Assembly: GCA_963849105.1 (NCBI GenBank)
Contig: CAWKGD010000003.1
Location: 1 to 64,000 of the forward strand
Origin: CAVRXQ01 sp963849105
GTDB taxonomy: Bacteria > Actinomycetota > Acidimicrobiia > Acidimicrobiales > Bog-793
Reading direction: 5' to 3'
DNA: 64,000 nucleotides
Within the stretch, counting starts at the first letter, position 1, and each line of letters begins with the position of its first letter. The notes under the pieces were generated by a model. It was not told the origin of the DNA, ran no database searches, and worked only from the letters and a program-made list of their open reading frames with translations. Positions 15,934-25,199 of the stretch are shown piece after piece. The position numbers and the translations under genes were made by a program.

Positions 15934-16440
15934 ATGAACCCGGCGCGCCTTTCGCGAGGACTCGTCGCTCCGGTCGCCGCGCTGCGCAGGGTTCCCGGCT
16001 CGCGCCTCCCCGTTGAGGCGACGCTGCCGGCCGACGGCTACTTCGTGAGCGGCTCGCGCATCGAAGACGGCTCGCCGATCCACGTCGATCTCGTCCTGGA
16101 ATCGGCCCACGAGGGAATCGTCGTGCAAGGCAAGGTGCGGGCGCACTGGACGGGGGAATGCCGCCGCTGCCTCGACGTCGCCGAAGGCGACTTGGACCTC
16201 GAGATCCGTGAGCTCTGCGTCGAAGGGGCGGACGATGAGACGACGTATCCGATCCGCCACGACGAAATCGACCTCGGGGAGATCGTCCACGACGCGTGTA
16301 TCCTCGACCTGCCACTTGCGCCCCTGTGCCGGGACGGCTGCCAGGGGCTTTGCCCCGAGTGCGGCGCCAACTTGAACATCGAGGCGTGCCCGCACACAGG
16401 AGGGCGCCGTCGATTCGGCCTGATCGAAGGCGGCACGTAG
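15934..16440 (+). CDS. DUF177 (YceD) family protein
   Basis: A 168-aa YceD/DUF177 protein, a family nearly always found next to rpmF (L32) and linked to 23S rRNA accumulation in plants and bacteria. Diagnostic parts are VQGKVRAHWTGECRRCLD, the acidic EIDLGEIVHDACILDLPLAP, and the C-terminal CRDGCQGLCPECGANLN with a cysteine cluster that probably binds zinc. rpmF follows after 32 bases. Confidence 0.9.
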   Translation: MNPARLSRGLVAPVAALRRVPGSRLPVEATLPADGYFVSGSRIEDGSPIHVDLVLESAHEGIVVQGKVRAHWTGECRRCLDVAEGDLDLEIRELCVEGADDETTYPIRHDEIDLGEIVHDACILDLPLAPLCRDGCQGLCPECGANLNIEACPHTGGRRRFGLIEGGT

Positions 16441-16472
16441 GAGGCTTGACGGAGACTCGAAGGTAGGAAGAG

Positions 16473-16652
16473 ATGGCTGTCCCGAAGAAGAAGACCTCGA
16501 AGTCGAAGAGCCGTAGCCGGCGCGCCTCGAACTGGCGTCTCGACGCCCCCGCGCAGAGCCGCTGCCCGAACTGCCACAACGCGAAGCTGCCGCACGTCGT
16601 GTGCCCGAACTGCGGGTGGTACAAGGGCCGCCAGGCGATCGAGGTGGACTGA
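16473..16652 (+). CDS. rpmF: 50S ribosomal protein L32
   Basis: L32 of the large ribosomal subunit, 59 aa. N-terminus MAVPKKKTSKSKSRSRRAS and the zinc ribbon C31-P-N-C34 ... C44-P-N-C47 (C+ type) identify it. GGAAG lies 6 bases before the ATG. The stop TGA overlaps the CTG that appears to start plsX (CTGA). Confidence 0.97.
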   Translation: MAVPKKKTSKSKSRSRRASNWRLDAPAQSRCPNCHNAKLPHVVCPNCGWYKGRQAIEVD

Positions 16653-17629
16653 TCCTTCCGATCGCGCTCGACGCGCTGGGCGGCGATAAGGCGCCCGGCG
16701 AAATCGTCGCCGGGGCGAAACGCGCGCACGACGAACTCGGCATCCCGATCCTGCTCGTCGGGCCGGACGACGGCAGCCTCGGAGACCTTGGCGACATCGA
16801 ACTCCTCCCCGCGCACGAGACGGTGGGCATGGACGAGGACGCGGCACGCGCCGTACGGGCAAAGCGCGACTCGACAATCGTGCGCTGTGCCGATGCCGTC
16901 GCGAACGGGCAAGCCTCGGCGATGGTGAGCGCCGGCAATACCGGCGCGGCGATGGCGAGCGCGCTTTTGCGCATCGGCCGGCTGAAGGGCGTCGCCCGGC
17001 CGGCGATCGCGACGCCGCTTCCGATCGCGTCCGGCGGCAACCCGACCGTGCTGATCGACTCCGGCGCCAACCCGGAGTGCCGGCCCGAGTGGTTGCTGCA
17101 GTTCGCGCAGATGGGTTCCGCCTACGCGCAGAGCCGCTATCGCACCGAAAAACCGACGGTGGCGCTGCTCTCGAACGGCGAAGAGGCGTCAAAAGGCAGC
17201 GAACTCATCAAAGCGACGCGGCCGCTGCTCGAGGCGGCGGAGACGGTGTACTTCGTCGGCAACGTCGAAGGTCGCGACCTTCTCAAAGGCGGTGTCGACG
17301 TCGTCGTCACCGACGGCTTCACCGGCAACGTCGCGTTGAAGTCGATGGAGGGTGCGCTCACCGCGTTCGTCGGCATCTTGGGTCAGGTGTTCGCCGAGTC
17401 CGCGGAGAACAAGGCGGCGAGCGATGTGCTGATGCCGGCCCTTTTGAAGTACGCGCGCTACGTCGATCCGGAAGAGACCGGCGGTGCCCTTTTGTTGGGC
17501 GTGAAGGGCGTCTGTGTCATCAGTCACGGCAGCTCGTCAGCACGAGCGATCTACAACGCGATCAGAGTGGCGGCCGACCTCGTCCAAGCGGACCTCGTCG
17601 GAAAGGTCTCTGCAGCCGTCGCTCGTTAA
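16649..17629 (+). CDS. plsX: phosphate acyltransferase PlsX
   Basis: Makes acyl-phosphate from acyl-ACP, the first step of phospholipid synthesis. Motifs: LPIALDALGGDKAPGEIVAG at the N-terminus, SAGNTGAAMASALLRIGRL, VLIDSGAN, LLSNGEEASKG, VVTDGFTGNVALKSMEG and ISHGSSSARAI. No ATG is available. CTG at 16649 overlaps the rpmF stop in the CTGA form, gives the family N-terminus (M-ILPIALDA), and matches the GTGA/ATGA overlaps used throughout this window. The alternative, GTG at 16616, would add 11 residues read out of frame from rpmF. Length from CTG is 326 aa, normal for PlsX. Confidence 0.93.
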   Translation: MILPIALDALGGDKAPGEIVAGAKRAHDELGIPILLVGPDDGSLGDLGDIELLPAHETVGMDEDAARAVRAKRDSTIVRCADAVANGQASAMVSAGNTGAAMASALLRIGRLKGVARPAIATPLPIASGGNPTVLIDSGANPECRPEWLLQFAQMGSAYAQSRYRTEKPTVALLSNGEEASKGSELIKATRPLLEAAETVYFVGNVEGRDLLKGGVDVVVTDGFTGNVALKSMEGALTAFVGILGQVFAESAENKAASDVLMPALLKYARYVDPEETGGALLLGVKGVCVISHGSSSARAIYNAIRVAADLVQADLVGKVSAAVAR

Positions 17630-17905
17630 GGGTCAGCCGCAAGGTAGGTCGCGCGATCCAGGGAACTCCGCCTTGCGCGTGAGTGTCCCGTCCGATCCGT
17701 CGACGACGAGCAAGGCCATGCCCAACGTGCGTGCGCTGCGATCTGACGCGATCACGATTCGAAAGATACGTACCTGGCGTATCACAGATCATGGACGCCG
17801 GACGAAGCTCCAAAGCAAGCTCCTTTGATCGTCCCTAGCGTGATCTAGCTTGCGGTAGGCCCTAACATCTCGCAGCTGACGCGAAAGATTCGAACGGAGG
17901 AATCG
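17630..17905. other. 276-base intergenic region upstream of acpP
   Basis: No gene is supported here; the short open frames have poor codon use. TAACAT near 17862 is a possible -10 for acpP, leaving a leader of about 40 bases that ends in GGAGGAATCG before the GTG. AGCTCCAAAGCAAGCTCCTTT near 17805-17825 contains a short direct repeat AGCTCC. No clear terminator for plsX was found. Confidence 0.4.
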
Positions 17906-18196
17906 GTGACCGAAGACGGCCAGAAGCCGAAGATGAGCCGTCCAGAAGTTGTCGAGCTTGTCCGCACGCAACTTGCAGACATCTTGGAGATCTCGCCGGA
18001 CAAGATCACCGAGTCCTCGTCGTTTACCGACGACTTGGACGCGGACTCGCTCGCGTTGATCGAACTCGTCGAGTCCCTGGAAGAAGAGCTGCGACGCCAG
18101 GTGGCGAACTTCCGGATCGACGACGAGGATCTCGAGGATCTGCGCACCGTGCGCGACGCCGTCGACTACGTGACGGCAAAACTCGAGCAGGACTGA
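17906..18196 (+). CDS. acpP: acyl carrier protein
   Basis: A 96-aa ACP carrying a 4'-phosphopantetheine arm on Ser48 in DDLDADSLALIELVESLEEE, the DSL motif of fatty-acid ACPs. The N-terminus is about 10 residues longer than E. coli ACP. GGAGG lies 6 bases before the GTG. Placement between plsX and rnc is typical, so it should serve type II fatty acid and phospholipid synthesis with PlsX. Confidence 0.93.
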   Translation: MTEDGQKPKMSRPEVVELVRTQLADILEISPDKITESSSFTDDLDADSLALIELVESLEEELRRQVANFRIDDEDLEDLRTVRDAVDYVTAKLEQD

Positions 18197-18207
18197 TCAG
18201 CGCAGAC

Positions 18208-18930
18208 GTGTCGTCAGAGGGCGTTCCCGACGCGGATTCGGCGCGCAAGAGTCTCGCAGACCGAATCGGTCGTTCCCTCGTCACCAGCGGTCTTTTAAGA
18301 GCGGCCCTCGTTCATCGCTCGTGGTGCGCCGAGCACCCAGGCGAGTTGTCGAACGAGCGCCTCGAGTTCCTCGGTGACGCGGTGCTGGGCCTCATCGTCA
18401 CCGACTACCTCGTGCGCCGGTACCCGGACCTCCCAGAAGGTGACCTGTCGCGCATTCGCGCCGATGTCGTCAGTGCGAATGCGCTCGCGCCTGTGGCGGC
18501 TGAGCTCGGAATCGGTGAAGCGCTCTTGCTCGGTCGCGGCGAGGAGCTTTCGGGAGGCAGGGCGAAGACCTCGATCCTTTCCGACGCGATGGAGGCGCTG
18601 ATCGCCGCGGCGTATCTGTCGAGCGGGGTCGAGTCGACGTCGAATTTCGTCGTGTCGCTCCTCGAAGACGTGATCAGACAGGTCGCCGAGCGCGACGAGC
18701 TCGGCGATTCGAAGAATCGGCTGCAGGAGCTCGCGACGCGGCTCGGTTTCGGGGTGCCGCGTTATGAGGTGCGCGAGGAAGGGCCGGAGCACGCGCGACG
18801 GTTCTTCGCCGTCGTCCGCGTCGGTGACTACGTCGTCTCTGGGGAGGGCGATTCGAAGCGCCGCGCGGAGCAGGCGGCGGCAACAGCCGCGCTCGCGCAG
18901 GTCGGGGCAGCCGGCGCGGGAAGTGCCTGA
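18208..18930 (+). CDS. rnc: ribonuclease III
   Basis: Double-strand-specific endoribonuclease for rRNA processing and mRNA turnover. At 240 aa the RNase III catalytic domain has NERLEFLGDAVLGLIVTDYL, the signature motif with catalytic acidic residues, and LSDAMEALIAA. The C-terminal dsRNA-binding domain has DSKNRLQELATRLG and GEGDSKRRAEQAAATAAL. Start GTG at 18208. Overlaps mutM by 8 bases. Confidence 0.96.
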   Translation: MSSEGVPDADSARKSLADRIGRSLVTSGLLRAALVHRSWCAEHPGELSNERLEFLGDAVLGLIVTDYLVRRYPDLPEGDLSRIRADVVSANALAPVAAELGIGEALLLGRGEELSGGRAKTSILSDAMEALIAAAYLSSGVESTSNFVVSLLEDVIRQVAERDELGDSKNRLQELATRLGFGVPRYEVREEGPEHARRFFAVVRVGDYVVSGEGDSKRRAEQAAATAALAQVGAAGAGSA

Positions 18931-19753
18931 GCTCCCCGAAGTCGAGACGGTTCGTCGAGGCATCGAAAAGGCCGTCGTCTCCTCCACGATCCTTGAAGCA
19001 AAGGTGACTGGTCGACGGAGCATCCGTCGTCAATCGGTCGCCGAATTCAAACGTCTCGTCACGGGCCGCCGCGTCCTCGAGGCGAGTCGCCGCGGCAAGT
19101 ATCTCCTCCTGCCGCTCGACGTCGGCACCCTCGTCGTCCACCTGCGGATGAGCGGCCAGCTCGTCCTGCACGAAAGCGCCGCCGCCGCACTCGCGCCGCA
19201 CACCCACGCCCGGTTCAGCCTCGATGACGGACGGGAGCTGCGCTTCGTCGACCAGCGGACCTTCGGCGAGCTGTTCGTCGCCGACGCCGGCGAGATCCGC
19301 CTCGACGATGCGCTCTCGAGCCTTGGTCGCGATCCGCTCGTCGAGGGGGTCGACGTGAACTGGCTCGGAGCACAGCTGGCCGGGCGGCGCCTTTCCTTGA
19401 AAGCGTTCCTCCTCGATCAGCGTCGGATCTGCGGGATCGGCAATATCTACGCCGACGAGATCTGCTTCGCGGCCTGCCTGCGTCCCGATCGCGTCGCTGG
19501 GTCATTGGAGCCCCCCGATCTCGAAGCGCTTGTCGAGGCGATCGGGGACGTCATCAGCCAAGCCGTCGAAGACGGCGGGTCTTCGCTGAAAGACGAGCGC
19601 TACCGCGACGTCTTCGGCGACCTCGGCCACTTCCAACACCGGCTCTGTGCCTATGGGCGCGAAGGCGAGGAGTGCCGACGCTGTCGGGGGACGATCGAGC
19701 GGGTCCGGGTCGCCGGGCGCTCGGCCCACTTTTGTCCGAACTGTCAGTCCTGA
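18923..19753 (+). CDS. mutM: formamidopyrimidine-DNA glycosylase
   Basis: Base-excision repair glycosylase/AP lyase for 8-oxoguanine and Fapy lesions. The GTG at 18923 gives MPELPEVETVRRG, so the catalytic N-terminal Pro and the following Glu are exposed after Met removal. Other family parts: KYLLLPLDVG, LRMSGQL, DQRRICGIGNIYADE and the C-terminal zinc finger (ECRRCRGTI ... HFCPNCQS). 276 aa, normal length. It overlaps the rnc end by 8 bases. Confidence 0.96.
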   Translation: MPELPEVETVRRGIEKAVVSSTILEAKVTGRRSIRRQSVAEFKRLVTGRRVLEASRRGKYLLLPLDVGTLVVHLRMSGQLVLHESAAAALAPHTHARFSLDDGRELRFVDQRTFGELFVADAGEIRLDDALSSLGRDPLVEGVDVNWLGAQLAGRRLSLKAFLLDQRRICGIGNIYADEICFAACLRPDRVAGSLEPPDLEALVEAIGDVISQAVEDGGSSLKDERYRDVFGDLGHFQHRLCAYGREGEECRRCRGTIERVRVAGRSAHFCPNCQS

Positions 19754-19813
19754 GCCTGCTCATGGGCCGATTTCCCGGTCCCTGATTGCCCCAGGATTCG
19801 CGCATCGCTTCGA

Positions 19814-19819
19814 TAACGT
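19814..19819 (+). promoter_or_regulatory. leaderless-type -10 element before smc
   Basis: TAACGT ends 9 bases before the GTG at 19829, with no Shine-Dalgarno in between. Confidence 0.4.
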
Positions 19820-19828
19820 GGCCGCGAC

Positions 19829-22800
19829 GTGTTTTTGAAGTCACTCTCCCTCAAGGGTTTCAAGTCCTTCGCCGATCCGACGCTGCTCGAGTTCGAGCTG
19901 GGCGTCACTGTCGTCGTCGGACCGAACGGGTCGGGCAAGTCGAACATCGTCGACGCGATCGCTTGGGTGCTCGGCGCCCAAGGACCGAGCACCGTGCGTT
20001 CCTCGAAGATGGACGACGTCATCTTCGTCGGCACCGACAAGCGGGCCGCGCTCGGCCGCGCCGAGGTCACGCTCACGATCGACAACAGTGCCCGCCGGCT
20101 GCCGGTCGATCTCAACGAGGTCGCGATCACAAGGACGCTGTTCCGCACCGGGGAGAGCGAGTATGCGATTAATGGAGCCGAGTGTCGCCTGCTCGACATC
20201 CAGGAGCTGTTGTCGGACTCAGGCGTCGGCCGCCAGCAGCACGTCGTCGTCGGTCAGGGTCAGCTCGACGCGGTCCTGCAGTCGCGACCGGAGGACCGTC
20301 GGGCGGTGATCGAAGAGGCCGCCGGCATCTTGAAGTACCGCCGCCGCCGAGAGCGCGCCGATCGGCGCCTCGAAGCGAGTGAAAGCGGACTCGCCAGGGT
20401 GCAGGACCTCCTTCGGGAGGTGAACCGGCAGATCCGGCCGCTCGAGCGCCAGGCTCGCGCCGCGGTGCGCCACAACGAGATCCGCAAAGAGCTCGACGCG
20501 CTCGGACTGCACCTGCGCGGCAAGGAGATCGGCGAGCTCGCTGGCCGACTCGGCGCGCTCGACGCGCAACTGCAAGAGATCGATGCGCGCGTCACACAGC
20601 GCACCGCTTCGCTCGAGGACGCGGATCACGCACTGTCGGAGATCGAAGACGAGCTCGGGGTTGAGCGCGCCGACGAACTCGCTCCGGTCGTCGCCCGCTT
20701 GGAGCAACTGCGCGAGCGCTCACGGGGCTACCTCGCGCTCGTCCGCGAACGGCGTCGCTCCGCGGCGGCGATCGCCGCTGCGCTCGAAGGCGCAGAGGAC
20801 GTCGACGCTGAGGTCGACCGGGTCGACGAAGAGCTCGGGGTGGTCACGAACGAGCTTTCCGGCTTGCAAGGAGAGCTCGGGCGTGTCGTCTCCCAACACG
20901 AGGCCGTGCTGGCGACCGCGCAGGAGGTCGCGCGCCGTCGCGAACTCGATGTCCGGGCAGCCGAACGTGCCGCGACGTTGAAGCGCAGAGCCGATGACTT
21001 GGAGGTGCGTCTCGCGTCGCTCCGCGAGGTCTCGACGCACCTCGACGACGCGATCGCTGCCGCGGAGATTGAACGCGAAGCGCGCGAGCAAGACGAGGCC
21101 GACGCGGAACGTTCGCTCGGAGTCGCGGAAGGCCGCTCGCGCGAGGTGGGGGAATGTCGCATCCGCGATCGGGCGCGGGTCGAAGCCTTGGAACTGGCGC
21201 TCGACGAAGCCCGAGCGCGAACGGGCGTCGAACGGCTCGCGCAGGTGGATGGGATTGTCGGCACGCTTTTCGACGTCGTCGAGATCGATGATGTGCTCGT
21301 GGCGGCGTTCGAGGCTGCTCTCGAGCCGGTTCTCGACGCAGTCCTTGTCCGAGACGCCGACTCGGCGCGATCGGCGATCTCGCGGCTTCGAGAGCAGAAG
21401 ACGGGTGGGAAGTTGCTCCCGCTCACGCGGCCCGGAGCCGGAGCTTCATCCGGGCGATCCGGAGCGAAAGCTTCCTCGCTTCGCGCCGCGGTGCACGCGT
21501 CAGACCCAGGGGTCGCGGCGCTCCTCGATCGGCTGATCGGCGACGTAGAGGTCGTGCGTGGATCCGTCACCGCGGCCATCGAGCGCGCGCTCGCCGAGCC
21601 AAATCGGACCTTTGTCACCTTGGATGGGGACCGGTTCTCGCCGTTCGGGTGGCGGGTCGGAACCGGGCGCGCCGGCGCGACGCGTGCCGCGCTCGAGGCG
21701 GCGAAAGAGTCAGCCCGGCGTTCCGAGAGCGAGTCGATCGAGGCCACGTCGGCGACCGCCGAGTTCCGCCACGCGCTCGGCGTAGCGCGGGTGGCAGCGA
21801 GCGCGGCTCGACGTGCGAGCGACCGTCTGTCGGGCGAACGCGCCGGGACGACGCGGGCGATCGAGGAGGTGGAGTCCGAGCTCTCCTTGATCACCGCCTC
21901 GCCGTCCGAGGCCGCCGCCGCTCACGACGGGATCGATGACACCGATCAGCTGGCCGGCACACTCGGCGATCGACGCCGGAACCTCGAGGTGCGGGTGGCG
22001 GCGTTGTCAGAGCGGGTGGCGCTGCTCGGCGAAAGGAAAGCATCTCTCGAGGGTCGTCGCTCGGGGCGGCGGGAGTTCGCCGACGCCGAGCCGTTGCGCG
22101 AAGAAGACGAAGCGGCGCTCGAACGCTTGTCGGAGCGGCTCGCCAAGCTCGAGTACGGCCTCGATCGGGGAATCGCCGCCGCCGCCGTCGAGCGCGACCG
22201 GAGATCCGAGGCGAGCCGTGAACGCCTCGAGCGTCTCGCGCTGGCTCGCCGCAAGCGTGAGGAGCTCGAGCGCGGCCTCGGCGCGGATCGCGAGCGCCAC
22301 CAACGCGTCGAGATCGAGCGGGCCGAGGCGCGCATTCGTCACGAATCGGCGATCGACCAATTGCGTCGTGACTTCGGGGTGACCGTCCACGAAGCGCTCG
22401 CGGCGCCGCCGCCCGAACTGCCGGAGGGGATCGACGCCGCGTCGCGTGGTCGCGCGCTCGAGGAGGAACTCGAGTCACTCGGGCCGGTGAACCCGCTCGC
22501 GGCGGAAGAACTCGCCGCGTTGGAGGACCGCAAGTTGTTCCTCGACGGACAGCTAGAAGACGTGCGTTCCGCTCGCCGCGAGCTCAATCGCGTCATCGCG
22601 GCCATCGACCGAGAGATCGTTTCTGTGTTCGCGGCCGCGTTCGCCGACGTCGAGCGGAATTTCGCTGATCTCATCGCGACGCTGTTTCCCGGCGGATCGG
22701 GAAGGCTCCAGCTCTCCGAACCCGAGGACCTGCTGTCGACCGGAGTCGAGTTGGAAGCGAGCCCCGCGGGCAGGAGGGTTCGCCGTCTCACGCTGCTCTC

Positions 22801-23131
22801 TGGAGGCGAGCGGTCGCTCGTCGCGCTGGCGTTTCTGTTCGCGGTGTTCCGGAGTCGACCCTCGCCCTTCTACGTCCTCGACGAGGTCGAGGCGGCGCTC
22901 GACGACGTGAATATCGGGCGGTTTCTCGCGCTCGTTGACGAATTCCGCGACGAGGCGCAGCTTCTCGTCGTCAGCCATCAGAAAAAGACGATGGAGATCG
23001 CCGATGCCCTCTACGGCATCTCGATGCAGCCTGGCGGAGCGTCGAAGGTCGTGAGTGAGAAGGTTTCGCGCGCAAGGGCGCTGTCGCCTTCCGAACGTTC
23101 ACTGCATGCCGTGACGGTCGACGCATCGTGA
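19829..23131 (+). CDS. smc: chromosome segregation protein SMC
   Basis: Chromosome condensation ATPase, 1100 aa, slightly shorter than the usual 1150-1190. N-terminal head: LKGFKSFAD and Walker A GPNGSGKSN (31-39). Long coiled-coil arms flank a hinge around residues 470-610 (VDGIVGTLFDVVEIDD, FVTLDGDRFSPFG). C-terminal head: signature LLSGGERSLVALAF and Walker B YVLDEVEAALDD. The arms are unusually Arg/Ala/Glu-rich, as expected for high GC. GTG start. ftsY follows 16 bases later. scpA/scpB are not in the window. Confidence 0.96.
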   Translation: MFLKSLSLKGFKSFADPTLLEFELGVTVVVGPNGSGKSNIVDAIAWVLGAQGPSTVRSSKMDDVIFVGTDKRAALGRAEVTLTIDNSARRLPVDLNEVAITRTLFRTGESEYAINGAECRLLDIQELLSDSGVGRQQHVVVGQGQLDAVLQSRPEDRRAVIEEAAGILKYRRRRERADRRLEASESGLARVQDLLREVNRQIRPLERQARAAVRHNEIRKELDALGLHLRGKEIGELAGRLGALDAQLQEIDARVTQRTASLEDADHALSEIEDELGVERADELAPVVARLEQLRERSRGYLALVRERRRSAAAIAAALEGAEDVDAEVDRVDEELGVVTNELSGLQGELGRVVSQHEAVLATAQEVARRRELDVRAAERAATLKRRADDLEVRLASLREVSTHLDDAIAAAEIEREAREQDEADAERSLGVAEGRSREVGECRIRDRARVEALELALDEARARTGVERLAQVDGIVGTLFDVVEIDDVLVAAFEAALEPVLDAVLVRDADSARSAISRLREQKTGGKLLPLTRPGAGASSGRSGAKASSLRAAVHASDPGVAALLDRLIGDVEVVRGSVTAAIERALAEPNRTFVTLDGDRFSPFGWRVGTGRAGATRAALEAAKESARRSESESIEATSATAEFRHALGVARVAASAARRASDRLSGERAGTTRAIEEVESELSLITASPSEAAAAHDGIDDTDQLAGTLGDRRRNLEVRVAALSERVALLGERKASLEGRRSGRREFADAEPLREEDEAALERLSERLAKLEYGLDRGIAAAAVERDRRSEASRERLERLALARRKREELERGLGADRERHQRVEIERAEARIRHESAIDQLRRDFGVTVHEALAAPPPELPEGIDAASRGRALEEELESLGPVNPLAAEELAALEDRKLFLDGQLEDVRSARRELNRVIAAIDREIVSVFAAAFADVERNFADLIATLFPGGSGRLQLSEPEDLLSTGVELEASPAGRRVRRLTLLSGGERSLVALAFLFAVFRSRPSPFYVLDEVEAALDDVNIGRFLALVDEFRDEAQLLVVSHQKKTMEIADALYGISMQPGGASKVVSEKVSRARALSPSERSLHAVTVDAS

Positions 23132-23147
23132 CCTCTTTGAAGAGACG

Positions 23148-24152
23148 GTGAGTTTCCGCCGACGACGCGAGACTCCGTCGGTTGAGCGCGAGAAAAACGA
23201 GGCTTCCGATGCTCCGACCGAGGAAGCGCCGCTCGAGCCTCCGAAGGACCGCCCTCACATCGTTCAGCGCTTCGGCCGAACGCGCGGCGCGATCTCCGCG
23301 CCGTTCGCACGCTTGCGCGGCAGATCGCGCATCGACGAGTCGGCGTTCGAAGACCTCGAAGAGGCACTGCTGCTTGCCGACGTCGGGCGCACCTCGACGA
23401 ACGCGATACTCGCCGCGCTGCGCGGCGAGATGAAAGAGGGCCGCATCCGTGGTGGGGCCGCCGAACTCGAGGCGGCGCTGCGCGAAGCGATCGTTGAGCG
23501 TTTCGGCTCCGAAGATCGCTCGCTCATTATGGGCGAAGTCCGACCGTCGGTCTGGCTGTTCGTCGGGGTGAACGGTGTCGGAAAGACGACGACGATCGGG
23601 AAGGTCGCACGGCGACTTCGCGAACAGCATCTCGATGTCGTGATTGCCGCCGGCGACACGTTCCGCGCCGCCGCCAACGAACAGCTCGAAACCTGGGCGG
23701 AACGTACGGGCGCGGCGTTCATCCGTGGGGCCGAAGGTGCGGATCCATCCTCGGTCGTGTTTGACGCGATCGAGCACGCGACAGCTCGCGATGCCGACGT
23801 CGTCCTTGCCGACAGCGCCGGACGGCTGCACACGAAGGTGAACCTGATGGAGGAGCTGCGAAAGATTCGACGCGTGGCGGATCGCACGCCAGGTCGCGTC
23901 GCCGAGGTGCTGCTCGTCCTCGACGCGACGACCGGACAGAACGGGGTTGTTCAGGCTCGCGAGTTCACGAACGCGGTCGATGTGACCGGCATTGTCCTGA
24001 CGAAACTCGACGGAACCGCCAAGGGCGGCGTCGCGCTCGCCATCCATGACGAGTTGAAATTGCCGATCAAGCTCGTCGGCGTCGGCGAGGGCGACGACGA
24101 TCTCATCGACTTCGATCCCGTCGACTTCGCCGCGGCGCTGGTCGCCACCTGA
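23148..24152 (+). CDS. ftsY: signal recognition particle receptor FtsY
   Basis: SRP receptor GTPase that docks ribosome-SRP complexes at the membrane for co-translational insertion, 334 aa. A short charged N-terminal A domain (1-40) precedes the N domain (DESAFEDLEEALLLADVG) and the G domain: GVNGVGKT at 140-147, AAGDTFRAAANEQLE, LADSAGRLH and LTKLDGTAKGG. No transmembrane segment. Unlike many Actinobacteria, ffh does not follow directly; four envelope genes separate them. Confidence 0.96.
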   Translation: MSFRRRRETPSVEREKNEASDAPTEEAPLEPPKDRPHIVQRFGRTRGAISAPFARLRGRSRIDESAFEDLEEALLLADVGRTSTNAILAALRGEMKEGRIRGGAAELEAALREAIVERFGSEDRSLIMGEVRPSVWLFVGVNGVGKTTTIGKVARRLREQHLDVVIAAGDTFRAAANEQLETWAERTGAAFIRGAEGADPSSVVFDAIEHATARDADVVLADSAGRLHTKVNLMEELRKIRRVADRTPGRVAEVLLVLDATTGQNGVVQAREFTNAVDVTGIVLTKLDGTAKGGVALAIHDELKLPIKLVGVGEGDDDLIDFDPVDFAAALVAT

Positions 24153-24258
24153 GACCTTCTCCGTCGACCAGGCCAGAAGAACGCGCTGACGCCGTCGCAG
24201 GGAAGCCAACCACGTAAGTGACCAGTTATCCGCAACGACGGCGCCGTCGATCGTGGCG

Positions 24259-24540
24259 TTAGCTTGCCGTGGGACCCGACGAAGAGCTCATGTTCGGACA
24301 CTTGTGGGTCGAAGTTGACGACGAAGACGACGAGGAATTCCCCGTAGCGCCGGTCGTCCCGGTCGAACCCGTCGTTCCCGAAGCCTTGAGCGCCTTTGTC
24401 TCCGCCTGCGTCGTCTGCACGCTCGTCGTGTTCGTGTGCGCCGGAGTGCTCGCGGCGCTCGCCATCGCGGCGCCGCCGAACCCGAGCCCGAATGCACCCG
24501 AGACGACGGCCGCCGCGATGAGCGGTTTCTTCATTCGCAT
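24259..24540 (-). CDS. small secreted Ser/Thr-rich protein of unknown function
   Basis: A 93-aa protein with a clear signal peptide (MRMKKPLIAAAVVSGAFGLG..., probable cleavage after ASAAS). The mature part is low-complexity Ser/Thr/Gly (GTTGSTGTTGATGNSSSSSS) with a single Cys near the end. AGGAG lies 10 bases before ATG 24540; ATG 24534 with GGAAG 6 bases upstream is an alternative start. No family recognised. Convergent with ftsY. Confidence 0.6.
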   Translation of the reverse strand: MRMKKPLIAAAVVSGAFGLGFGGAAMASAASTPAHTNTTSVQTTQAETKALKASGTTGSTGTTGATGNSSSSSSSTSTHKCPNMSSSSGPTAS

Positions 24541-24683
24541 CTTCCAACTTCTCCTATCGGCCCGCGGGGGGCACCTCGCGGCCACCTGCCGCGATAGTTA
24601 TTCGACAGAGCGAAGCTGGCTCATAACTGTGGGCGTCTAGTCGCGCTCCTGAGAGTGGTCCCGGTAATCGGCCAGGACCGGGT

Positions 24684-25199
24684 TCAGGATGCTGAGTGGA
24701 GCGGAGTCTTTCCGACGAGCGGCGTCGGACGCGCGAACGAGAACGAGCCGAGCGCGATCAGGATCCCGCCAGGACCGAGCGAGTAGCCGATCCAGTATTC
24801 GAAAGCACGCAGCGCCGAAGTCGGGCTGAAGACGCTGGCGCTCTTCAGTACCGGCCACGCCAACGGCCCGACGACGAACCACGCGCCGGCAATCGCGACG
24901 AGCGCGCCGGCGACCGCCAGACCGACGTGCCGCCCCAAAACCGAGCGGCCCCGGGCGATGATCGCCAGTCCGCCGACGAACGCCACGGCGCCGGGAATCA
25001 ACCACAGAATCGTGTGCGCAAGGTTCCACGTCCATGACGGCGTTCCGTCTGCGCTGAATCCGAAGATCGGACCGACGAAGGGGACGATTCCGCCCCAAGC
25101 GCCGAACGCGCACGCAAGTACGCCCGCCATCTCGACGCTCAACCGAGGCATGACGATCGTCGGCGATCCGCTCTCTTGCTGAACGCTCGCGATGCTCAT
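24684..25199 (-). CDS. four-helix membrane protein of unknown function
   Basis: A 171-aa protein with four hydrophobic segments: GVLACAFGAWGGIVPFVGPI, TILWLIPGAVAFVGGLAII, GLAVAGALVAIAGAWFVVGP and YSLGPGGILIALGSFSFA. GGAGA lies 6 bases before ATG 25199, which is preferred over an upstream in-frame start at 25232. Codon use is ordinary for the genome. No family is assigned. Confidence 0.7.
   Translation of the reverse strand: MSIASVQQESGSPTIVMPRLSVEMAGVLACAFGAWGGIVPFVGPIFGFSADGTPSWTWNLAHTILWLIPGAVAFVGGLAIIARGRSVLGRHVGLAVAGALVAIAGAWFVVGPLAWPVLKSASVFSPTSALRAFEYWIGYSLGPGGILIALGSFSFARPTPLVGKTPLHSAS

Noticed and set aside
20728..21894. 388-aa reverse open frame opposite smc
   Set aside because: Ser/Arg-rich shadow of the SMC coiled coil; no start context or domain.
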